Positions 22,906-39,273 of a stretch of 64,000 nucleotides of DNA are shown here, piece after piece (positions within the stretch are counted from its first letter, which is position 1; each line of letters starts with the position of its first letter). Source of the DNA: Notolepis coatsorum (lineage: Eukaryota; Chordata; Actinopteri; Aulopiformes; Paralepididae). The notes under the pieces are model-generated. The model searched no databases. It was given only the letters and a program-made list of their open reading frames with translations, and had not been told where the DNA came from. The DNA is taken from assembly GCA_963971535.1 (NCBI GenBank), contig OZ020589.1, forward strand, positions 80,793,184 to 80,857,183. The letters are read 5' to 3'. Position numbers and translations under genes: made by a program.

Positions 22906-24462
22906 CAATCATTCATCTTTATATTTATACGACACGTTTATATGGTCTGTACAGAGAAATGTGTCTGAGAGTCTATGTAGCAAATATGGATATAGTGAAC
23001 AGTGCATAAAACACAGTACCCTTATCAGGGATGTGCATAGAACAATAGCATGTCATCAAGTCAGGGCAGATTATATGTGGCTGTTAATGATTACCAAAGG
23101 ATGTGCAAAGGAGCATAACCCGGACTACTGAATTATGCACTAGGCACTAGTATTGTAGTGTATTGTGTTGTATTGTATTGTATTGTATTGTATTGTATTG
23201 TATTGTATCATATTCTACATTCCCATTCAACTCCATTCACTCTTGAAGAAACCTTCAGGTGTAAAAAAAAAAAAAAAAAAAAAATGGAAACATCCATCTT
23301 GTGTTGTCTGAGTGGTTTTCTCTCTAAAGAAAGACAACACCACTTCAGGGAGACACAATGCACTTAAACCCCTCCACCCCCCGCATGGGTTGTACCAGCT
23401 GATTGTTTGTCTGTCCATGTTTTCATTGTGAAGGTCACGCAAAGCCTCAATTTGGTGTCTTCCTTTTAGCTGTGACTTCTGTCTGTGTGTGTTGGTCCAT
23501 CCCAAAGAAAAAAAATGGGTTTGCCACAACATGATAGAGACATACAATTTGCCATAATCACACATATTGGTGTGGCAATGCATCACAACAATTATTACAC
23601 CAATTAGGCACCACTATGATCAAAGGTGAAAATGACAAACTTTGAAAATGCACTTACAGTGCTTACATCATAATTCCGGTTGACACAAGCTTTTATAAAA
23701 AAAAAATTACATACTTTTATACAACAGTCTTTGGTCTACATGTGTGCCAGTATGACCACCCATGTCTGCTATGGTTGGATTATGGGTTATGGATTTTCCA
23801 TCTTTTTGCTCTTGTTGAAAATAATTTTCCCCTAGGTTGTCCAACTGATTCTCACGAACCCTGCTGCATGGTGAATGTCTTGCTCTGTGTACTTCTGAAA
23901 GTCACTTGGCCAAACCATTTGCCTTATTCACTTCGCCGACATATTGGTCAAGTTTAATGCAATGTGAGGTAAGGATACGGAATGCCCATTCACTTCAATG
24001 TTACTGTAATACTTAGCTATAAAGATTTCCAAACTAGTTTCCAAAAGAACCAAACTAGTAAAAACGACTAGACATATATACTATTGGAATTACACACTCA
24101 TGATTACCTGAATCAGATTGTTTTTCACCGCCATCGTGTTTTGAAATACATGGAAGTGAATTTTAAATGCTCATTAAAATGCGTTCATAGTGATCTTCAC
24201 ACCAAATGTCACACCAGTTGGCAAAATGTGGTGCTACAATTAAAGGTCAAAATGTACAACTTGTACACCGTATGTCCGACTGACACAACACTGGTCTTTG
24301 CCTCTAAATAACAGTATGGATACAGTATTCAGGTTAAAGTATCAGTATCCGGGCAGCAAGAAGCAGTAAGAATGTGGCTTTTCCTGCAACCAAATTAGTT
24401 GCAGCTTATCACAAATGTTTCATCAATAGAAAATACTTCTAGGACTTTAAACAAACTACCTA
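22906..24462. other. Non-coding stretch
   Basis: Holds a pentanucleotide run (23157-23207), a poly-A tract (23263-23284) and single-copy-looking AT-rich DNA. No gene seen. Confidence 0.35.
23157..23207. repeat. (GTATT)n microsatellite
   Basis: About ten pentanucleotide units of gtatt/tattg, the first ones imperfect. Confidence 0.9.
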
Positions 24463-25183
24463 TGTCTTTATGTTTATGTTTACAAACATAAACATAAAGA
24501 CAGAAAACACTCTCATCACAGACAAACTGGATGTGGCCAAATACCTAAACATATTCTTTACAAACATAGCCACAACACTGGTTAATAAACGACCCTCCCA
24601 CTCAGGGCATTATGGGGTAGAACACATAGTAGCATACTACAAAAACCTAGGGGTCCGGAAAGATGACTTCAAACTGGAAATGGTAACAACAGATGAGATA
24701 CTCAAAAAATTAGCGCCCTCCAACCTAACAAGGCCACTGGCCATGACAACATCCCCTCCAAATTCCTCAGAGACTCAGCAGCCGCCATCACCCCAGTCAT
24801 CACACACATAATAAACCTCTCCATAAAACAGGGACACGTCCCCAAGGACTTCAAAATTGCGAGAGTGACCCCCCTGCACAAAAAGGGCAGCAAATTAGAC
24901 CCAGGCAACTACCGCCCTGTTTCTATTCTTACCTCCATCTCGAAAGTCATGGAAAAAATAGTCTACGAACAGGTCAAAAACTACCTAGCGGAAAAAAATC
25001 TAATCTACGAATTCCAATCTGGCTTCAGAACATCCCACTCCACTGACACATGCCTTCTCTATTTGAACGACCACATCAAACAAGAGGTGCACGCGGGCAA
25101 AACTCCAGCATGGTCATGCTGGACCTACAAAAGGCCTTCGACACTGTCAATCACTCCATTTTGATTGACAAGCTAAAAGCAAT
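24463..25183 (+). mobile_element. LINE B, copy 2, 5' part
   Basis: Plus-strand LINE of the same family as 15895-16998. Frames 24470-24811, 24865-25164 and 25050-25277 give YLNIFFTNIATTLVNK, a KDFKIARVTPLHKKGSKLDP-like block, GNYRPVSILTSISKVMEKIV, FRTSHSTDTCLLYL and MVMLDLQKAFDTVNHSI. Small indels shift the frame. It is interrupted at 25183 by the ISL2EU transposon and resumes at 30825. A 38-bp palindrome marks its 5' truncation point. Confidence 0.85.
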
Positions 25184-25323
25184 AGACCTTTCCCCGCTGT
25201 CAATCACACAGAGAATAATAACCAATAAGATTGCCCGATTTCTTAAGGCCGCGCCCCTTGAAATAGAGCCGCCATGATGTCTCACAGATAGCCAGCCAGT
25301 CCTGCATTGTTGTTGTCGAGAAA

Positions 25324-28976
<3,653 letters not shown>

Positions 28977-30824
28977 AATTGTAGACCTGCATTACCTGAT
29001 AAGAAAGTACAGAACCAATCTGGACTTCTCCAAAAGGGGTTGTGATCTTTGGCACACTGGTAGACAGGATAGTTGCCAAAGGTGTTCCAGTCATCCGTTG
29101 TAGATGGGCAATATCTTCCTCTGTTACAGCTGGAAGTCTGTAAATATTTAAAATATTGTATTAAATGTATTGCATATATTAATAATAACTTGGTCATACT
29201 TTTGCTATATTTCTGAGATGGAAGAATGATGTTTTGGTCACTTTGTTAATATGAAAATTGAAGTTCAGTTCTGAATCTATGATAACCCAGAGACTTGTGA
29301 TCTCAGATTTGATCCAAGGGGTTAGTCCTCCCAGGTTCTTTATTAACGTTTATTTTTTTGTTTTGGGGCCGATAATTAGAATTATAGATAGAAAACCTAC
29401 ATTATGTCCTCTGATGATATCACCCAGCAGTAACATGTAAAGGACCTAAGCAACTCCCTTGTGCAACTCCATAGTTGTTGTCATATATCTCAGACATGTG
29501 GCCTCCTAGTTTAACATAGAATTTCCTCCCTCTGATATATGTTTTAACCCTTCTGCCTTATTAGGTAACTGACAGAGTTGGCACATCAGTGCATGAAAAG
29601 ATTGCATCACGTTCAAGGTCATAAAAAACTTAATTTGTAATATTTCGTTCCAATTCTTTTTTTTATGAATACCACTATAAGGATGGAGACCTTATTCTCA
29701 TCAGAGTTTAGTCTGAGGTCACTGATTATTTTGGTGAGGGCAGTTTCAGTGCTATGCTATTTTCTGAATCCTGAATTCTTCTAAGATTGTGTTCTCTTCA
29801 TTGACATTGATGTCTCATGAGCTAATTTTATATGTACATCAACTTATAAAGAGTATTACTAATAAAATTCATTTTTGATATTGTAACTCATGGACTTTGT
29901 TCACTTTATTATATCTGTTGGGTGTATTACTACCACTTTACCTGTAAGAAGTGTCAACATGGCACACCACTGGCCGTCTCTTTCTCTTCTCAGAGGGTTT
30001 TGCAACCACGACATGGTTAATAGGTACTGGCTGTATTTTATCACCTCTGGGGACATGCCATTGCTGTGGTATGCTGGTGCAACTTTGTTGTTCTGGTATG
30101 TGGGTAAAGTTGTGCCATTTGAATCCTTGAAGAGACTTGACAATGCCAACGACATGGGAACAGTGTCCATTTATCCTGAAAATACACATGCAACAATCAA
30201 ATGGTTGATAGCTACTCCACACATCAATATACAGCTGCGCCAACACTAAAGGTAAGCTAGCTAATTACAGTAGTTCAAATTCAAAGGTTTATTTGTCACC
30301 TACATACCGTGACATTTGTGTGATTAGCATAACGTTAGATGATTAGCCCATTGTAGCTAGCAGTTAGCAGATACTAGGCTTAAATCTTCATTCACTCTAA
30401 CAATTTTATAATAAGGGACCACTAACATACTCACCCTGCTTTACATGTGCAGTAGGACTCCACAATTGTATCCTGACAAATTACAATGTGGAGTTTGTGA
30501 GGCGTTTGTGTCTTCCGCATAGTCCGCCAACACTTGGCATCAACTTTGACGTTGTCATCTCCTTCTCCGTCCGAAATCCTAATTTCATGGATATATCCTT
30601 GAGTAAAATAATTCAGGCCTTTCTGGAGAACTCTCTTCGATAGAGTAGCGGCATTGGGCAAATAACTGATAGCAATAGTTTCAGGAATCTTTAAGAGAGA
30701 ATCCATGTTGTTCGATTGACATGTGGTTGTTTCAGTGTGCCTGTGAGAACATTTGGGAGAGCTTGGGAGACCATAGCAACAGTAACACGGGGGGGCGGGA
30801 CTTCCCGTCACCGCGGAAAGGTGT

Positions 30825-32087
30825 ATTGGTTTTGATAGTCTATCAGTGAGCTGGATGCAATCCTACCTTGAGGGGAGAGAACAGATGGTGGAGGTAAACG
30901 GTACCCTATCCCCCCCCCCCTCACAGTGAGCTGTGGTGTTCCACAAGGAAGCATACTAGGAGCGCTACTGTTCCTAATTCATGCAAATGTCATGTCGTTA
31001 GCTTGTGACTGCAACTTGTTCTTGCAACCAACAAGTCAACCAACGAACTAGATTCTTGTACCGGATCTCCTCTCTGGTAAACAAGAATACCCTGAAGACT
31101 CTGGCATGAGCACTAATTCAAGGGTACTACGACTATGCTTGCACCTCATGGTACCAAAACGCCTCAAAGGCGCTAAAAACAAGATTACAAACATCACAAA
31201 CAAACTGGTCAGACTACTACTTGACCTTACTCCTAGAACCCACCTCACCCCTGCCCAATTTGACTCCCTATGATGGCTTAGAGTAGACGACAGAGTACAG
31301 CAACTTGCAATGGGCCTGGTCTTCAAGATACACTACACGACTAAGGTACCCATGTACATGTCAAAATACTTCCCAAAGGTCAGTGAATACCACGACCACA
31401 ACACCAGAGGGAGCTCCACAAATCATGTTAAACCCAGATTCGGCTCAAACAAGGGACTAAACACGTTTTGCAATTATGCCACATCAATGTGGAACGCCCT
31501 ACCCAAATCTGAAAAGGAATGTGAATCACTACCCACTTTCAAAACCACTCTCAAATAGCACCTATGGGAGACTGCAATTCGAAACTGGCCCCTGTAAATG
31601 TACAGTAAATGTCCTAACCCAATAATACACAAGACCCTCTTCCTGGGACCAAGTAAGGTTTTGTTGATATTCCAATGTACAGTTTTGCTTGTACAGTTGT
31701 ACAATTTCCCCCACCCTGTCTACCCAACCCCCCCCCCAACCCACCCACCCAACCACGTCCAATATACAGTTTCTCCCCCCACCCCACCTACCCAACCTCC
31801 TCCAATGTACAGTTTCTACGTCAAATGTATATACTCTCTTTTTTAGACTATTTTTGTATCACAAACAGTACTGTATTTGTAAATCTGGTGTGTCGTAAAT
31901 GTATAGATGTAGCAGTAGGCTACTGTCTATCTGTATGTCGTGTATGTCATATATGTTATGATGAATTGAAAATGGGGGACCCTGATGTAAACAAGACAAA
32001 AGTCTTTCACTGGTCTGCTTCCCCTTACAAATTGTGTGTATTGAGCTGTACTGTATTGTACCCATTCTGCAATCTGTTAATAAAGTT

Positions 32088-32129
<42 letters not shown>

Positions 32130-32135
32130 TAATCA
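30825..32135 (+). mobile_element. LINE B, copy 2, 3' part
   Basis: Continues the LINE cut by ISL2EU. At 30826 the RT frame resumes (GFDSLSVSWMQ type). There is an internal deletion near 31030. Frame 31310-31558 gives MGLVFKIHYTTKVPMYMSKY, EYHDHNTRGSSTNHVKPRFG and NYATSMWNALPKSEKECESL, the LINE C-terminus. The 3' UTR has polypyrimidine runs around 31700-31800 and the conserved gaattgaaaatgggggaccc block near 31960. It ends with an (aatc)n tail at 32089-32130. Confidence 0.85.
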
Positions 32136-32940
32136 AACCTGTAAGTCTGGCACTACTCGTCACTTAGACAAAAACATGGGAAAGCCATTTTCCTGAACGA
32201 CACAAGCACATGCACTTGTTCCCACTACAGATTTGACTTTAACTGACCTTAACCTTTACTCACTACAGGGTTTTCTACAACACACACATGCGCACGCACA
32301 CACACATGCGCGCACACACACACGCACAATCCCCCTAAGTCCTGCTCTATGTACCTATCACTCAGTGTTATAGTGGCTACACACACATGCCTTCTGGAGG
32401 AGCCACAGTCTCATCCCTAAAGACCTCTTCTCTACATGGCTCACTGGCTTATTTTCAATTGTTTCCCAGAGCCTCATAAATCACCCCTGGGTGTGTGTCT
32501 GTGTGTGCAGTGCAGTGAGTATGTGTGTTGTGTTATGTTTTGTGGTGTTTTGTTGTGTGGTGTTGGTGTGCATGTGCATGCGTGTCTGTGTGTTTGTGTG
32601 AGAGTTGACCAAACCCCCGGCAGCTGTTTGCACATCAGCAATGGTGGGGTGGTCCTTTGCAAATCGACCCCCAAGCATGTGCCTCCCATGTCTCCGCTTG
32701 GCTGCACTCCCCTCAGCCTTGGCTGCACGGCCCAATGCACTGTACATCAAAACCCAGCAATCCACAACCACCCCTCTCATAGCGAACACTTAAAGACCAT
32801 GGCTTTCCCATTACGTGTAGCCTACTGTACTGTGTTGCTGTTGTTGTTAGCACTGAAACATATCAACTATGCCACTTACTCTAGGATGTAACAATACAGT
32901 TACTGGGTATCGGGCTCAAATAGAATGTGTCTAAGAATTT
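32136..32940. other. Non-coding stretch
   Basis: CA- and GT-rich patches (32280-32330 and 32490-32600) but no gene or known repeat. Confidence 0.35.
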
Positions 32941-33745
32941 CCCCGATACTAAAACATGAAGACAACCATTGACAACTCTACAGTCTTCCCTTCCCCTCAG
33001 GTTAAGAGTCTGGGTGTCATCCTCGATAGCACACTCATTCAAATCCCACATAAATAACATCACACGGTCTGCTTCCTTCCACCTACGCAACATTAATCGT
33101 CTCCGCCCCTCACTTACACCTACCAGCACCGCTACTCTTGTTCACGCCCTGGTCATATCCGCCTGGATTACTTTAACTCCCTCCTCATTGGTCTCCCACA
33201 CAAGTACCTCTATAAACTCCAACTGGTCCAAAACTCAGCCGCCCGCATTATCACTAAAACTCCCTCCACCAACCACATCACTTCTGTTCTCCACCAACTT
33301 CACTGGCTGCCTGTTAAGTCACGCACTGACTACAAAGTATTACTACTCACCTTCAAGGCCCTCCATAACCTAGCCCCTCCTTATCTCACAGAACTTCTCC
33401 AGTCCTACACTCCCTCTCGGTCACTCAGATCCTCCTTCCAACTTGTCACTCCCCCTTCCCGTCTGACTACCATGGGATCCAGAGCCTTCTCCCGCTGTGC
33501 CCCCGCCTCTGGAATTCCCTACCACAAGACATCCGTGCAATAGACAACCTCCCCACATTTGTTTCCCGTCTCAAAACACATCTGTTCATTCTGGCATATT
33601 CACTTTCATTTTAAGTTTATTATAACTGCTCCCCTATGTGTAACTCTGTAATATTGTGTTTTTACTGTGTGTAATTGTATTTGTTTTTAACCCTGTACGG
33701 CGACCTTGGGTGCTTTGAAAGGCGCGGTGAGTCGGGGGTCCCGAG
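32941..33745 (+). mobile_element. L2 LINE, 3' part
   Basis: Plus-strand L2-clade remnant. Frames with one or two shifts encode [12 protein letters not shown], then [20 protein letters not shown], then [44 protein letters not shown] and PRLWNSLP blocks. The 3' end has the L2-type tail ccttgggtgctttgaaaggc near 33702. Confidence 0.85.
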
Positions 33746-34530
33746 GGCTATTCAATGCGATCCAGTGAAGCCATAGGTTCACGTTAGTAAAAAAGTCCGC
33801 CTGGAGCGTTTTCAGTGTGGCACCCGGTCTGCAACAGGGGTTACTGCATTCTCGAGACAGCGCCACTACCAGTATTTGGCCGGTACTGCACCTTCGGAGT
33901 CACAATATGCCTTTTCCAGGCAAAATACAGCTCTGTGACATTGAATAGGATATTAAAATCAAATAAAAGAAAAAACGAGTCAAAAACGTATATACAGTAT
34001 ACGTTTTTGGCCGGGAATGTGTTTTAAGGCAACCATTAGGGCCTTTGAGTGAGAATCTGAGTTTTTCAAGGTTTATGGATGTAATGTAATTCTTTAACAT
34101 TAGCACAGCCGACAAGGGGTCACATGACCGCTAGGCATTTTCAATAAATGTATCCTTGTCACTCGGTCAAACTCCAGCTCTGTCACTCAATGACTTTTCC
34201 TAAAAGTACCCGTTTTATCTGGCACGGTTTCTGAAATTTCAAAATGACTTCAGGAAAATGGAATTAGAACGTTATTTCAGCTATTTCTGCTGAGCGGCCA
34301 CCTCCCTCCCTCCTTGACCCTCCATCCCTTTCACTCTCTCCCTCCCTTTCTCTCTCTCCCTTTCTCTCCCTCCCTCCCTCTCTTTCCCTCCCTTTGTGTA
34401 TAATCTCGCACAGATGGAAGATGAGTGGACAGAGTCCAAAGCCCAACACCAATACTCATCAGACAGTTCTATTCCCAGCTCCCGCTCCCAAGAGTTCTTA
34501 GGGCCGGTTCCTGGGGTATCCCTAGCTGAG
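33746..34530. other. Non-coding stretch with CT-rich tract
   Basis: A pyrimidine-rich low-complexity run lies at about 34300-34395. The rest has no frame or recognised repeat. Confidence 0.4.
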
Positions 34531-34890
34531 TTAATCAGATTGTAGATGTTGGAGATTAGCCTTTTTTTTCTCCGGGTTGAGAACCATTAGTGAGTCTATA
34601 AGGGTTTCAGCGGGCCGACTAGGAAATTTGGGGTTCTGGTTCTGTGTGAAGTGCCGAATTTGGAAGGAACGAAACAGGTGGGATTTGGGAAGGTCGGATT
34701 TCTTTACGAGGTCTGGAAAAGACATGAAAGTCCCTTGGTCGTAAAGATCATTAAAAGTGGTTATCCCTTTGTAAAACCAGACTTGAAAGGAAGAATTAGT
34801 GCAAGAGGGCAGGAATAAATGATTGTAAAAATTGGGAGAGAGGTCAGAGGCCCTATGGAGGCAGAGGCTTTTCCTGATTTTGCACATTCC
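34531..34890 (-). pseudogene. L1-type LINE ORF2 C-terminal fragment
   Basis: A 118-codon minus frame with NSSFQVWFYKGITTFNDLYD, GTFMSFPDLVKKSDLPKSHL, FRSFQIRHF and ETLIDSLM. This is the layout of fish L1/Tx1-type ORF2 C-termini (W..KGI.TF.DL, F.DL...GLP...FFRYLQ.RH). 5' and 3' truncated. Confidence 0.7.
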
Positions 34891-34984
34891 TATTTCATTC
34901 TAAAAACCCTGTCTGCATGGTACCTTGGTATTAAACAACCGAAACCGCCTCATTCTCCTCTCCCTGTGTTGTGCTCTTGGGCTC

Positions 34985-35215
34985 CAGTTATCGCTACCCT
35001 AACACCAGCAAGAAGAATAAACAGAAAAGAAAGAGATAGGAGGAGTCTTCATCAGATGAAGATGATTGTTTTTGTTTGGTTGGTATGGAAACGTTCTCCA
35101 ATTCAGGGGAGGTATGGGAGAAGTGTTGGATGTGCAACCAGTTGGCACACAAGCTCTGCTTAGTTGGAGTGCCCAGACCCTACATTTGCCATCACTGTAA
35201 CTCAGATAGTGAATG
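34985..35215 (+). pseudogene. PHD-finger tail of a pogo-like transposase
   Basis: A frame other than the longest ORF reads NKQKRKR, one stop, then EESSSDEDDCFCLVGMETFS, EVWEKCWMCNQLAHKLC and PYICHHCNSDSE before a stop at about 35213. The spacing of Cys and His residues fits a C-terminal PHD-like zinc finger as found in fish pogo/jerky-type transposases. The transposase core is not seen. Inference from one short segment. Confidence 0.55.
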
Positions 35216-36041
35216 AGTGTAGCCTAGTTGTGTTGGCTATTATTGTTAGGCCTATTTATTTTGTTCTTATTTTGTTATATAGGATGGCCTAAAGATGTCT
35301 TTCCTGTTTATGTTCATGTTAAGATGCATTACGTTATGTATTTGTCAACTTGTCAATGCAATTCAACTTTCACATTTAGTTCTTCCTTCTTGCACCAACC
35401 CCCTTGATGGGGTTGGTTGTCACAATGTGTCAGAGTGTCTTTTATAGGTAATTTCCTCTTTGTTACAATATGTTGGAAAATGAGAGGGATACAGATTTCA
35501 AGCCAACATCTTAAGCTTCAATTTAATGTAGGAGTGACTATTGAAAGATGTTTTGATGATGAGCAATTCACACTAGAGTAAAAAGTGTGACAACCATCCC
35601 CGTTCTCCCCTATGTCTATTGACCAATTCAAAAAAAAAAAAAAAAATGCACTCAGAATTTGTATCTGCGGTGTATCTCGGGTTTGTGCATCCTTACCATC
35701 AACTTATTCCTAGTCCCCTTTCAGCCATGCTACAGTATGTTGTATCTAACATGTTGGCACACAGCATATTATTCACTCGGGGACTTAACCTTTTCCTGCT
35801 CAACCTCTCAGGCATGTTTTATCTAAATGTCTTCAGACAGTTTTTATTGCATTAATTGGCTTCTGCAGGGTTCTGACTGGGCACCGATACCTTTTCCAGG
35901 AATGTTCTACATAAATATAATGGCGGATAGAGAAGAAGTGCTCACATCCAGCTATAGCAGGCACAGGGCCGATGGACACAGACAAATAACATAAATAAGT
36001 AGAAACCGTATCCTTTGTGAAAAGCTCCTAAATGTTAACAT
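35216..36041. other. Non-coding stretch
   Basis: Follows the pogo-like tail and may include its 3' sequence. Poly-A at 35631-35646. No gene seen. Confidence 0.35.
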
Positions 36042-36105
36042 TTACATTTAGTCATTTAGCTGACGCTTTTATCCAAAGCGACTTACAAGTTCTGTACGAC
36101 AAGTA
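36042..36105 (-). repeat. L2-type 3' tail fragment
   Basis: Contains catttagctgacgctttt and the agcgacttacaagttctgta block, the minus orientation of a tail that also occurs at 42826-42895 (minus) and 45785-45862 (plus). Confidence 0.75.
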
Positions 36106-36330
36106 CAGTGTGTGTGTGTGTATTTAGAAGTTTTCTATAAAGTGTGCTGAGGAATGTTTTTGTTACGATAAAGTCCATAATCCATCATTGTAGTAATTGT
36201 AATTCATTGTAATTATTAACTGTTATGATATTTGTGTCCTTTGTTAACTCGTCATCACTGTAAATGAGGGAAACCTCAGTGCTTTCACGAGTATAAATAA
36301 AGGTTTGAAATGAAATAAAGGTCCTTGGCT
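36106..36330 (+). repeat. LINE 3'-end-like fragment
   Basis: The end agtataaataaaggtttgaa followed by atgaaataaag resembles the 3' tails of fish LINEs. No coding part remains. Confidence 0.4.
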
Positions 36331-37225
36331 TAGATACAAGTCAAACACCCAGCGGATGGCCTTGATTGCTGGTTAACTCCAAGTTCCATAGCTGTCCTTG
36401 TGATGTTGCCATGGGAATGCTGCAAATAATAACTTGTGCTTGGGTGTGCATATAATAGGTAGTTGGAAGAGACACCCTCTCTCTATTTTCCTCTCTCTCT
36501 TTCTCTTACCAGGATCAAAGGTTATCACAGGGCTCACTTTTGCCTCCTCCTGCTTCTTCCTTCTGTCGTTTCCTTTCCTCAATCCTCCTGTTTCCCCTTT
36601 GGCATTGTTGGGGCATAAAGGGGCTGTCAGGGTGAAAAACAGATTTATTTTCCTTCATCTGATAACCGCAGGAGTGATTGCAGACCAGGAGGGAGAGCAG
36701 TTGAATGGGTGGAGAGGCATAGAGGCAGAGCTCTTCTGTGAAGGGTGAACAAGCATTTGGTCACATTGACTCCTCAATCTCCCTCAAGGACAAACGGCTT
36801 TTGTTGATTTATTTATTAGACTACAGATTTATTTAGACTACATGGATAGAGTTGGAGAAAGGTGTTGTTTATACATATCGCAGACCCTAGTTTAAAAAAT
36901 TGTGCTCTGTGAAATGGGCAACCCCCAAAGATTGTGTATCAGATTTTTCTCAGTGCATGTACAAGGACACACAAGCCACCACAAAGCATATGGGGGCTTT
37001 GTTAAACGCTATGTTTGCCGGTGTTGAGAGTATGCTGAGGTTGTATGATCGTGATCTTGTGCATTTCTATTGATTGGGTCTGTAATTTGTCAGCAAGCCA
37101 GCAGGATTCTAACGAGCTAACTGTACATGCTGTTGGAACAAGGAGATCATTAAACTTCACCAAGCCCTGGAAATGACACGTTTAAATGGATGCAAACAAT
37201 GCAACAGCCACAATGGTGGTGAAAA
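36331..37225. other. Non-coding stretch, 5' flank of the LTR element
   Basis: Single-copy-looking DNA with no gene or recognised repeat. Confidence 0.35.
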
Positions 37226-39271
37226 TGTGAGGTTTTGTCCGTTGCTCACCTACTCGCTCTGTTCCTTTTAGCCTACTCGCTCTGTTCCTTTAAGCCTACT
37301 CGCTCTGTTCCTTTAGTTTTCTGTTAATCAATTGCATTCTCCTCACCTCACTAGCCCCCACCCTCGCGTTCGTTTGCTCTCCAGCAGCCACACCCTTGGA
37401 CTACCTGTCATTTTGTGTTTGATTGGTCTGGTGCCGAACACACACTTCTAGTTCAAGTATCAATTACCTTCACGCACCTGATGTGCATTCTAATTAGTTC
37501 CCCTGTGGGCTTTAAGTACCTCGCTCTCCCCTCAGTTCCTGTCGGGTCGTCCCGTATCATTCCGTATCATATCTCTATCACCTAACTCCTTCGGGAGTTA
37601 CTCTGTCTATAGGCTCCTACGGGAGTTCTGGTTCTGTCTGCTGTTTTATCTCCGGCGTGAGACGGGGTGCAAGCTTTGGCCACCTGTCGCCGTTTGCCTG
37701 GATGGAGACATTGTTACTACGCTCTCTAATCCTCTACGGGAGGTTTTCCAGTGTTCCACTTCAGACCTCCGCGCAGCAGACGTCCAGACGCGCATCCAGA
37801 CCTCCGCGCAGCAGACGCCCAGACGCGCATTCAGACCTCCGCGCAGCAGACGCCCAGACGCGCATCCAGACCTCCGCGCAGCAGACGCGCTCTTCTCTCC
37901 AGACGCGCATCGCTTCCTAATACTCTACGGGAGGATGCGTCTCTCCGAGCCGGCGCGCTCTTCCGCGCAGACGCGCTCTTCACTCCAGACGCGCATTCAG
38001 ACGCACTCCAGATGCGTCCTCCGTACCGGCGCGTACTCCAAGCAGACGCGCACCACTCAGACCTCCGCGCCAGATGCGCCCTCCGTACCGGCGCGTACTC
38101 CAAGCAGACGCGCACCCCTCAGACCTCCGCGCCAGATGCGCCCTCCGTACCGGCGCATACTCCAAGCAGTCGCGCACCACTCAGACCTCCGCGCCAGATG
38201 CGCCCTCCGTACCGGCGCTTACTCCAAGCAGTCGCGCACCACTCAGACCTCCGCTTGGACAACCCGTTTCCCGTGGCGACGCGCTCGCCCCGTTTTGATC
38301 CTTCTCCCTTTACGCACAGCGCCTGGGTGAGTTTTTATGACAGTCTTTGATCCTATTCGTTTTTCGTGTGTTTAAAGACACTGAAGATATCCTGCTTTTT
38401 GTCAGACTGTCACTCACCCAGCGTCAGCTTTTTGGATTGTTCATTGGGATAATATTTGGCCTTAACATCGCTCACTGTGTGTATACACACCGAAGATATT
38501 ATCATTTGGATTTGGATTTGGGACTTTGCTCACAGTGTTTATTTGCACAGAAGATTCTGTCACTTGGATTACTCTGTTTTTGGGACAAGTCACCTCTCCT
38601 GTCACCTGCTCTGTTTCCAACTGTACTCTGAGCTAACCCGCTCCCTCTCTCCCTCTCGGTCCCGTTTACCACCCTCGGAGATCTGCCGAGAGAGATCTGC
38701 AGAGCGGTTCTGACGTCCACCGTCTGCTTCCTCAGACGAACCATCCCGGGAGAAGCTGCAGAGCAGCAACATTCATTAATGCTTGTATCCCAGGCGTTGT
38801 CTGTTTTCTCTGTCCCTGTAAGCAGCTCCAGCCCTCGCCCTGTTCCAAGGCCCTACCCTGTTTTCCTAGTCCTTCCTGTCCCCAGCCCGCCTCCGCGGGC
38901 CTCTGTCCCTGTTTTCCCCACTCTAGTCCTCCTAGTCCTCCCTGTCCCCAGCCCGCCTCTGCGGGCCTCTGTCCCTGTTTTCTCCTCCTAGTCCTCCTAG
39001 TCCTCCCTGTCCAGTCCTCCTAGTCCTCCCTGTTCCTGCCTTGTCCCTTGCCCCGGCCCTGTTCCGTTAGCCTTCCCTTAGCCTTCCCCTTGGCCAGCTC
39101 GCCTCTTAAAGGCACTGTGCCTATTTTTCCCCTTTCTTGTTTTCTAGTATTTTGTGTTCTCCCTTAAAGGGACAGTGCCGTTTTCTGTGTGTTTCAATAA
39201 ATGCCCAGTTCTTGGCTTACTCTCATACCTGTCTTGTGTTGTGCGATTGGGGTCGGTTACAAACCATAACA
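37226..39271 (+). repeat. 5' LTR (2,046 bp)
   Basis: U3 is probably 37226-37540. A TATA-like tttaag lies at 37511 and the inferred transcript start is gtcgggtcgt at 37541. AATAAA lies at 39196-39201, so R would span about 1.7 kb, unusually long. Within it are two tandem arrays: cagacctccgcgcagcagac units at about 37762-37890 and cgccagatgcgccctccgta units at about 38010-38260. Near-duplicated ctccctgtccccagcccgcc blocks lie at 38870-39010. A 199-codon frame through the arrays is low-complexity. Confidence 0.93.
37511..37550 (+). promoter_or_regulatory. Putative LTR promoter and self-priming start
   Basis: The TATA-like tttaag at 37511-37516 lies 30 bp before gtcgggtcgt at 37541-37550. That 10-mer is the exact complement of acgacccgac at 39274-39283, just behind the LTR. 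In the 3' LTR the same site reads gtcgggtcat. Confidence 0.6.
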
Positions 39272-39273
39272 GT

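Noticed and set aside
31598-31846. Pro/Thr-rich small protein
   Set aside because: Translation of the pyrimidine-rich LINE B 3' UTR, also found in other LINE B copies.
34264-34452. Arg/Glu-rich minus frame
   Set aside because: Low-complexity CT-rich tract.
37751-38350. 199-codon frame present in both LTRs
   Set aside because: Arises from GC-rich tandem repeats; low-complexity Arg/Ala/Ser content, multiple frames open, no domain. Identity between LTRs explains its duplication.
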